Shown: positions 1 through 4,330 of the stretch, piece after piece
How the letters are laid out: the number at the start of each line of letters is the position of its first letter
How positions within the stretch are numbered: position 1 is the stretch's first letter
DNA from: Candidatus Magasanikbacteria bacterium RIFOXYD12_FULL_33_17
Lineage (GTDB): Bacteria; Patescibacteriota; Patescibacteriia; Magasanikbacterales; UBA922
Length of the DNA: 7,449 nucleotides
NCBI GenBank assembly: GCA_001783255.1
Contig: MFRB01000105.1
Coordinates: forward strand, 1 to 7,449
Direction: 5' to 3'
Program-made: the position numbers and the translations under genes
Notes under the pieces: model-generated
The model's database searches: none
The model's input: the letters and a program-made list of their open reading frames with translations, nothing else
What the model was told of the DNA's origin: nothing

Positions 1-195
1 GAGACACTTATAATCATAGCTACTTTCAAAAGCCAAGATATTGGTAAAAAATCTTACGCAGATTATATTGAAATCACAAAATTATTTGAACCAATAAAAG
101 AAAAACTAGGTCTGCAAAAAATGAAAATAATCGCCAATATTACTTCTGCACATATTTATAAAGATGATATTAAAAAAATAAAAAATATAATATGA
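1..195 (+). CDS. Thymidylate-synthase-fold protein, C-terminal fragment (5' end outside window)
   Basis: An open frame runs in from the left edge for 64 codons and stops at TGA 193-195. The visible part lines up without gaps with the nucleotide-binding half of thymidylate synthase (E. coli ThyA numbering, from memory): K10-S11-x-D13 matches R166-S167-x-D169, D21 falls on N177, and H51-x-Y53 falls on H207-x-Y209. The D13-to-H51 distance is 38 residues, as in ThyA. The family methylates or hydroxymethylates pyrimidine nucleotides using methylene-tetrahydrofolate. The base-recognising Asn is Asp here, as in dCMP hydroxymethylases, and the phosphate-binding Arg is Lys. The tail ends only 11 residues after the Tyr, much shorter than in E. 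coli. The catalytic Cys would lie outside the window, so activity cannot be judged. The stop overlaps the next start as ATGA, implying translational coupling. The family call is inference from spacing and motifs. Confidence 0.6.
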   Translation, partial: ETLIIIATFKSQDIGKKSYADYIEITKLFEPIKEKLGLQKMKIIANITSAHIYKDDIKKIKNII

Positions 196-866
196 AAAGT
201 ATCTTCATAATTCTCGGGTACGGCATACCAAAAGATATTTTCACAGATGAAAATTATAATATTTATTTGAAATCAGTTTTCAACAAAATTTACGATCAAG
301 TAATAACCAACAAAATTGAAAAACCTCTAATTATTTGTAGTGGAGGACCAACTGATATAGTTTCTCCTTTTCGTCGTACCGAAGCTGGCGAAATGGTTAA
401 ATTTTTAAAAAAATTAAGTAAGAAAAAATATCTAAAAGACATTACAAAAGATTGGGAATTTGTCGCTGACATACAAGCACTCTCCACTCTAGAAAATTTT
501 TTAAATTGCAAAGAAATAATTAAAAACAAAAAAATAAACAAAGCTAATATTTATATTTTTGGTGAACACACGAGAAACAAAAGACTAAAAATTTTGGCAA
601 GCAAAATCTTTGATAAAAATTTTAATACCCAGATAATTACCATTGATTTTGATACGTCTTTAAATCGTTACCTCGATCCAAAATTTATACAGAAAAAAGA
701 AACAGAAGCACAAAAAATAGATTTAAAATGTCTGAAATCAGGTGAAGAACTACAAAAAAATCATGAGGTTTTGATAGACAAAATAAAATTCCTAAGAAAA
801 TTTCCACCAGAAAAGCAGGCAGACGCTATAAAAAAATATTGGGATAAAAGATTAAAAGGAAAATAA
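192..866 (+). CDS. DUF218 / YdcF-like protein
   Basis: This 224-residue protein resembles the DUF218 (YdcF/SanA/ElyC) family. The visible signatures are an N-terminal hydrophobic strand IFIILGYG (residues 4-11), a second strand ending in ICSGG (48-52), RRTEAGEM (61-68) with the family's EA pair, and ALSTLEN (96-102), which corresponds to the S-x-T-x-EN motif. A further strand IYIFGEH (120-126) follows. No signal peptide or membrane helix is visible, so it is probably cytoplasmic like E. coli YdcF, which binds S-adenosylmethionine, rather than membrane-anchored like SanA or ElyC. The exact biochemical role of the family is unclear. The C-terminal third (about 165-224) is Lys-rich and charged and shows no known motif. 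The ATG overlaps the upstream TGA and has no Shine-Dalgarno sequence, so translation probably depends on coupling to the thymidylate-synthase-like gene. Confidence 0.75.
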   Translation: MKSIFIILGYGIPKDIFTDENYNIYLKSVFNKIYDQVITNKIEKPLIICSGGPTDIVSPFRRTEAGEMVKFLKKLSKKKYLKDITKDWEFVADIQALSTLENFLNCKEIIKNKKINKANIYIFGEHTRNKRLKILASKIFDKNFNTQIITIDFDTSLNRYLDPKFIQKKETEAQKIDLKCLKSGEELQKNHEVLIDKIKFLRKFPPEKQADAIKKYWDKRLKGK

Positions 867-872
867 AACAAA

Positions 873-897
873 AAAACTCCGTTAATCACGGAGTTTT
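873..897. terminator. Bidirectional intrinsic terminator between convergent genes
   Basis: A perfect 10-bp stem, AAAACTCCGT with ACGGAGTTTT, encloses a 5-base loop (taatc). It starts 6 bases after the stop of the DUF218-like gene. Read on the minus strand the stem is followed by a strong T-run (seven T, G, four T), so it should end the dnaJ transcript about 115 bases past its stop. Read on the + strand it ends in TTTT and can terminate the DUF218 gene. Confidence 0.85.
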
Positions 898-917
898 AAA
901 TTAGTTCAAATCAGTTA

Positions 918-980
918 AATTCGTTTAATCTGTGTTCTATTTAAACTACACAATCTAATAGAACACGAATCTAACGAATT
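918..980. repeat. Imperfect inverted repeat, AATTCGTT family
   Basis: Arms 918-941 and 957-980 are complementary at 20 of 24 positions, around a 15-base spacer. The inner 10 bp (932-941 with 957-966) and the outer 8 bp (918-925 with 973-980) are perfect. Further AATTCG/CGAATT words flank it to about 1000. A related sequence lies at 7399-7423, so this looks like a dispersed intergenic repeat. The long spacer and absence of a T-run argue against a simple terminator. Confidence 0.65.
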
Positions 981-1012
981 AGACGAATTCAAACGAATAA
1001 TCATTTAGAAAA

Positions 1013-2107
1013 TTACAACTCACTAGACAATTCTTCAAGCAACTTCTTCGCTTTTCTACTCACCTTCTTCGGCACATCAATAATCACTGTCACGTATTGA
1101 TCCCCTCTACCACTACGTTGTAATTTTGGTACACCAAGCGCTTTCAATTTGAATTTTTGTCCGGAAGTTGTACCTTCTGGAATTACCAATTTTTTCTTAC
1201 CTTCGAGAGTTTCTATTTCTACTTTGTCGCCAAGTACAGCTTGCGGATAAGAAATAACAATATTAGTAAAGATATCAAAACCTTCTCTTTCATAACCTTT
1301 TTCACTACGCACATGCACACGTACATACAAATCACCTGCCACACTACCTACTCCAGCACTTTCACCTTTGCCAGTAAGACGAATCATTTCACCATCAGCG
1401 ATACCAGCTGGAATTTTTACTTTATATTTTGATTCAGTGCGTGTAATGCCTTTGCCATTACAATGTTTACAAACTTTCTTTGGAATTTGACCAGCACCCT
1501 GACAACGTTGGCAAGTAACTACAGTCTGCATAGCACCTAATATTGTCTGTTGCACACGTTTTACTTGACCTTGACCACGACATTCACTACAAGTTTCTGT
1601 ACCAGAACCAGGTTCAGCACCACTTCCACTACATACATCACAAGCATTATTTTTTGTTAATCGGATTTCTTTTTCTATCCCAAAAATAGCTTCACGAAAC
1701 TCTAGTTCGACACTAACTTGAATATCACTACCTTTGGCTTGTCTAGAAGACCTTCTACCACCTCCGCCAAAAATATCACCAAAGATATCACCCAAATCAA
1801 TCCCATCGAACCCAGCTCCACCGAAACCACCACCTTGACCTCTAGCAGAGTTCATGAAGTCGTTCCAATTCATACCACCACCAAAACCGCCCTGCTGTTC
1901 GAAATCAGAGCCGTATTGATCGTATTGTGCACGCTTGGTATCGTCACCTAAGATTTGAAAAGCTTCATTTATTTCTTTGAATTTTTCTTCGTTACCAGTC
2001 TTTTTATCAGGATGATGTTCGTGAGCTAGTTTACGAAAAGCTTTTTTGATTTCGTCTTTGTTTGCGCTTTTGTCGACACCGAGAATTTTGTAATAGTCTT
2101 TGGACAT
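1013..2107 (-). CDS. dnaJ: Chaperone DnaJ (Hsp40)
   Basis: This is the co-chaperone that delivers unfolded clients to DnaK and stimulates its ATPase, acting in the cytoplasm. At 364 residues it is a full-length type I DnaJ. The J domain spans about residues 4-66 with the HPD motif at 32-34. A Gly/Phe-rich linker (about 66-118) carries two DIF motifs (107-109 and 111-113). The zinc-binding region has four CxxCxGxG repeats starting at Cys156, Cys173, Cys199 and Cys213, all eight cysteines intact. The C-terminal substrate-binding and dimerisation region follows, with GxG turns such as LTGKGESAG. It starts 5 bases after the stop of the Maf-like gene, so it is probably the last cistron of the string beginning at 4098. 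No Shine-Dalgarno sequence precedes the ATG. It is separated from dnaK by three genes, unlike the common adjacent arrangement. Confidence 0.97.
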   Translation of the reverse strand: MSKDYYKILGVDKSANKDEIKKAFRKLAHEHHPDKKTGNEEKFKEINEAFQILGDDTKRAQYDQYGSDFEQQGGFGGGMNWNDFMNSARGQGGGFGGAGFDGIDLGDIFGDIFGGGGRRSSRQAKGSDIQVSVELEFREAIFGIEKEIRLTKNNACDVCSGSGAEPGSGTETCSECRGQGQVKRVQQTILGAMQTVVTCQRCQGAGQIPKKVCKHCNGKGITRTESKYKVKIPAGIADGEMIRLTGKGESAGVGSVAGDLYVRVHVRSEKGYEREGFDIFTNIVISYPQAVLGDKVEIETLEGKKKLVIPEGTTSGQKFKLKALGVPKLQRSGRGDQYVTVIIDVPKKVSRKAKKLLEELSSEL

Positions 2108-2112
2108 AGTTT

Positions 2113-3162
2113 TTATAAATTTTCTAATGCCACACTTCTGGCTCTTTTATTAATTATTCTTTCTATATTTTTTTGAGGAAAACCTAAATAAATTCCATCT
2201 TCCATATCAGATCCTGAAAATAGCATTTCATCCATATTTAAATAATCTCTAACAGCTTTACTTCCATAATTTATACCACCGCTAATTTTAGTTGGTTTAG
2301 CACCTTCTTTTATCATAATTGCAAAAATATCATTCGCCATTTCCATAAAATATTCTTCTAATTCTTTGCCATTCAAAACTCTACGTCTCAAATCTTCAAC
2401 TTCTAACTCATCTAAAATATAATCATAACCATCACTTACATTTTGTCCAGGCTTCAATTCCTTTTCCATTTCTGAAAAAATTGCTTTAGCCAATTGATAT
2501 ATTTTTTTTGGTAATAAACGTACATCAACTGGATAATTTTCAATTTTGTCAGAACCTGGAATCTTAAAAGCGATAGAAGTGATAACTTCAACAGTTATTT
2601 CTGGGTTCATTCCTCCATTAAAAGGCGCCAAATAATCATCACTATACCCACCTTCTGGAACATAGATTCTTTTCATAGCCATTGAACGTAAATAGTTTCT
2701 AGTCAACAATAAAAAAGTATTTATTACTTCAGCTTTAGCATTATCTAAAGTCTCAGGTTTGTTCATAGGTTCAGCCCTCCAATAAGAACCAAAACCTTGA
2801 TCTTTGCCATAGTCAGAATTTTTCACATATCTATAAGGCATTGTATCTATAGCTACACCAAAACAATCCAAAGGAACTTTTATTGCTTGCAATTTTGCTC
2901 TAGAAATATCTTGTGTATGACCACGTCCTTTTTTATCAATAAAATTAGGAGCAAAATTATCGTCATATTTTTTATGAGTTTCTCTTTCTCTTGCATCCGG
3001 AACAGATTCTGTTCTAACATCTTCAAAACCTAATTTTTCCAAACCTTCTTTACGAAAAGAAGAAGTAGATGCCAAATACACAGGATTTTTCTTCCATTCT
3101 TTTATAATTCTTTCCGTTTCAATTTGTAATTGTTGTTCGTAAGATGATTCTGGAGAAGACAT
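2113..3162 (-). CDS. Enlarged Maf-like (nucleotide pyrophosphatase superfamily) protein
   Basis: This 349-residue protein has the landmarks of Maf, a family that hydrolyses nucleoside triphosphates to monophosphates and pyrophosphate and includes house-cleaning enzymes. YLASTSSFRKEGLEKLGF (29-46) matches the Maf N-terminal strand-loop-helix, but the usual SPRR is SSFR. An R-A-K helix (88-90), AIDT (104-107) with Asp106 matching the ADT motif, and KPETLDNA (135-142) follow in the expected order. Near the end, FSGSDMEDGIYLGFP (315-329) resembles the Maf C-terminal Gly-Ser and GLP elements. Maf proteins are usually about 190-210 residues, so roughly 140 extra residues appear inserted, mainly between 145 and 290. 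An in-frame GTG at 3204 would overlap the upstream gene by 38 bases. The ATG at 3162, four bases after the upstream stop, is preferred. It lies 5 bases before dnaJ. The fold call is inference; activity is uncertain because of the altered SPRR. Confidence 0.6.
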   Translation of the reverse strand: MSSPESSYEQQLQIETERIIKEWKKNPVYLASTSSFRKEGLEKLGFEDVRTESVPDARERETHKKYDDNFAPNFIDKKGRGHTQDISRAKLQAIKVPLDCFGVAIDTMPYRYVKNSDYGKDQGFGSYWRAEPMNKPETLDNAKAEVINTFLLLTRNYLRSMAMKRIYVPEGGYSDDYLAPFNGGMNPEITVEVITSIAFKIPGSDKIENYPVDVRLLPKKIYQLAKAIFSEMEKELKPGQNVSDGYDYILDELEVEDLRRRVLNGKELEEYFMEMANDIFAIMIKEGAKPTKISGGINYGSKAVRDYLNMDEMLFSGSDMEDGIYLGFPQKNIERIINKRARSVALENL

Positions 3163-3166
3163 AAAA

Positions 3167-3469
3167 TTATTTAACAGGAAACCCGTGAATAGTCTCAGGT
3201 TCACTTGATTCTTTTACTTCTCCAAAACTTTCTTCATATCTACGCAAATTTTCTTGCATAGCTTTGATCATTCTTTTGTAATGTCCTGGACTCATGATTA
3301 TTCTAGAATTAAGCGTGCCAGCTGGTGGCAAAATTGTCATGAAATCAAGCACAAATTCTTCTCTATTGTGAGAAATTTGCGCCATATTAGAATATTTTCC
3401 AGCCAAGACTTCGTCTGTGACCTTTATTTGAATTCCTTTATTTTCGTTTTGTGGTTGTGGATTGTCCAT
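3167..3469 (-). CDS. DUF3467 domain protein
   Basis: This 100-residue protein fits the DUF3467 family closely in length and sequence. The core is IQIKVTDEVLAGKYSN (13-28), then an ISHNREEFVLDF block (32-43), PPAGTLNSRIIMSPGH (48-63), and a final amphipathic helix KRMIKAMQENLRRYEESFG (65-83). The family occurs widely in bacteria and archaea and has no established function to my knowledge. The first 10 residues (Pro/Gln/Asn-rich) and the last 15 look disordered. There is no signal peptide or membrane segment, so it is probably cytoplasmic. It is the second gene of the string 4098-1013: 20 bases after the unrecognised acidic protein and 4 bases before the preferred start of the Maf-like gene. 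That spacing implies cotranscription with dnaJ. Confidence 0.85.
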   Translation of the reverse strand: MDNPQPQNENKGIQIKVTDEVLAGKYSNMAQISHNREEFVLDFMTILPPAGTLNSRIIMSPGHYKRMIKAMQENLRRYEESFGEVKESSEPETIHGFPVK

Positions 3470-3489
3470 AAATTTTTTGTTAAAATAAA

Positions 3490-4098
3490 TTATTTTCTGC
3501 CACTACCATTTGGGTTTGTTTCTGGATCAGTTGGTTTTCTTCTTTCTGAAAGTTTTATTACTTCAGCTTTTCCATCTTTTTTTTCACCTTTAGAACCAAA
3601 AACGTCCTCCAAACCTTCTAACATTCCTGCCATATCACCAATACCATCTCTTTCAATCTCAGCTCTCATTTCTCTCACAAATTCTCTAACTTCTTCTGAT
3701 TCTTTTTCAACATACGACAACAAAGTAAAAATAAATTCTTGAATTTTTAATGTTTCACTTATATGTGATTCAATAGCTAATAAATTTTTATCTAATTCTT
3801 GCAAATTTTCTATATTAAAAATAGAAAAAACTTTTTCCATTACTTTTTTTATTTCTAAATAAAAATTTTTGTCCAAATCTTCTGGAACACTTTCTTCACT
3901 ATTGTAAATTTGTTCAGAAACAATATTTAAATATGTAGATGATGTTTCTTTATTATTACCAAAAAATTTTTCTGCAAAATATTTTTCAAAAAAATCTTCA
4001 CAACCTTTCATCAAAACACCTTTTAAATCATCGAAAGTCACATCATCCAATTTTCCCTCTGGTATAACTTTCAAAAAAGAAGATTTCATTCCATTCAT
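3490..4098 (-). CDS. Uncharacterised acidic, mostly helical protein
   Basis: I do not recognise this 202-residue protein. It is Glu/Lys-rich and most of it (about residues 20-170) looks alpha-helical. A stretch around 118-150 (IQEFIFTLLSYVEKESEEVREFVREMRAEIE) could form a long amphipathic or coiled-coil helix. The last 30 residues, rich in Lys, Arg, Pro, Asn and Gly, look disordered. No signal peptide or transmembrane segment is visible. A second Met at residue 4 is an alternative start. It is the first gene of the minus-strand string leading through DUF3467 and Maf-like genes to dnaJ, with a candidate promoter about 30 bases upstream. Dense, uninterrupted coding next to a DUF3467 gene supports a real gene. 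The neighbourhood alone does not justify assigning a function. Confidence 0.8.
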   Translation of the reverse strand: MNGMKSSFLKVIPEGKLDDVTFDDLKGVLMKGCEDFFEKYFAEKFFGNNKETSSTYLNIVSEQIYNSEESVPEDLDKNFYLEIKKVMEKVFSIFNIENLQELDKNLLAIESHISETLKIQEFIFTLLSYVEKESEEVREFVREMRAEIERDGIGDMAGMLEGLEDVFGSKGEKKDGKAEVIKLSERRKPTDPETNPNGSGRK

Positions 4099-4128
4099 AT
4101 AAAAATATTAAAATTAAAAATTTCTAAA

Positions 4129-4156
4129 CATATACATTTTACTCCAATATCTTCAA
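4129..4156 (-). promoter_or_regulatory. Candidate sigma70-type promoter for the 4098-to-dnaJ string
   Basis: On the minus strand TTGAAG (4156-4151) and TATATG (4134-4129) are separated by 16 bases, a fair match to -35 and -10 boxes, with TG just before the -10. The -10 ends 30 bases before the ATG at 4098, and the whole lies just downstream of the hairpin at 4170-4197. In such AT-rich DNA this could arise by chance. Confidence 0.35.
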
Positions 4157-4169
4157 TTAAACAAACCAT

Positions 4170-4197
4170 TTGCCCCATCCAAATTAGGACAGGGCAA
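4170..4197 (-). terminator. Likely terminator hairpin downstream of dnaK
   Basis: As minus-strand RNA this forms UUGCCC-UG-UCC, loop UAAUUU, GGA-UG-GGGCAA. That is an 11-bp stem in which the central UG/UG step makes two wobble pairs. On the + strand the same step is CA/CA and cannot pair, which suggests the structure acts in minus-strand RNA. A moderately T-rich stretch (ATGGTTTGTTTAATT) follows. It sits 133 bases past the dnaK stop and just before the next gene's candidate promoter. Confidence 0.5.
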
Positions 4198-4267
4198 CTT
4201 CGTCTATTCAATTAGAAAGTATTTCTTAAAGTTTAGGTATAGCGCATTTACACAAAACCCCTCCTAG

Positions 4268-4286
4268 CCTCCCCTACTAGGGGAGG
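4268..4286. repeat. GC-rich palindrome CCTCCCCTA-c-TAGGGGAGG
   Basis: This is a perfect 9-base inverted repeat around a single central base. As RNA it would form a CCTCCCC/GGGGAGG hairpin with a 5-base loop. A related word, CCCCTCCTAG, lies just to its left (4258-4267). On the minus strand the structure follows dnaK and is trailed by GGAGGGGTTTTGTG, so it may help end transcription. Its GC-richness against AT-rich surroundings resembles a dispersed intergenic repeat. Confidence 0.6.
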
Positions 4287-4290
4287 AACT

Positions 4291-4330
4291 TGCTGAATCT
4301 GCTGTGTTTGCTGATTCTGCTAGATTTGCT
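4291..4330. repeat. 9-base-period tandem repeat at the dnaK stop
   Basis: TGCT occurs at 4291, 4300, 4309, 4318 and 4327, an exact 9-base spacing with variable bases between (units such as TGCTGAATC and TGCTGATTC). It touches the dnaK stop codon (4332-4330). On the minus strand it continues the dnaK reading frame with GCA codons every third position until a TAG at 4266-4264. Confidence 0.75.

Noticed and set aside
3163..3204. GTG start giving the Maf-like protein 14 extra N-terminal residues
   Set aside because: It would overlap the DUF3467 gene by 38 bases and the added residues (NLRLFTGFLLNNF) merely translate its end out of frame. The ATG at 3162 gives normal spacing.
3254..3742. 162-codon + strand open frame across the DUF3467 and upstream genes
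   Set aside because: It runs antisense over two genes with better coding evidence, spans their intergenic gap, and has no recognisable motif.
4291..4330. CRISPR array
   Set aside because: The repeat period is only 9 bases, with no 24-36-base direct repeats, unique spacers or cas genes in the window.
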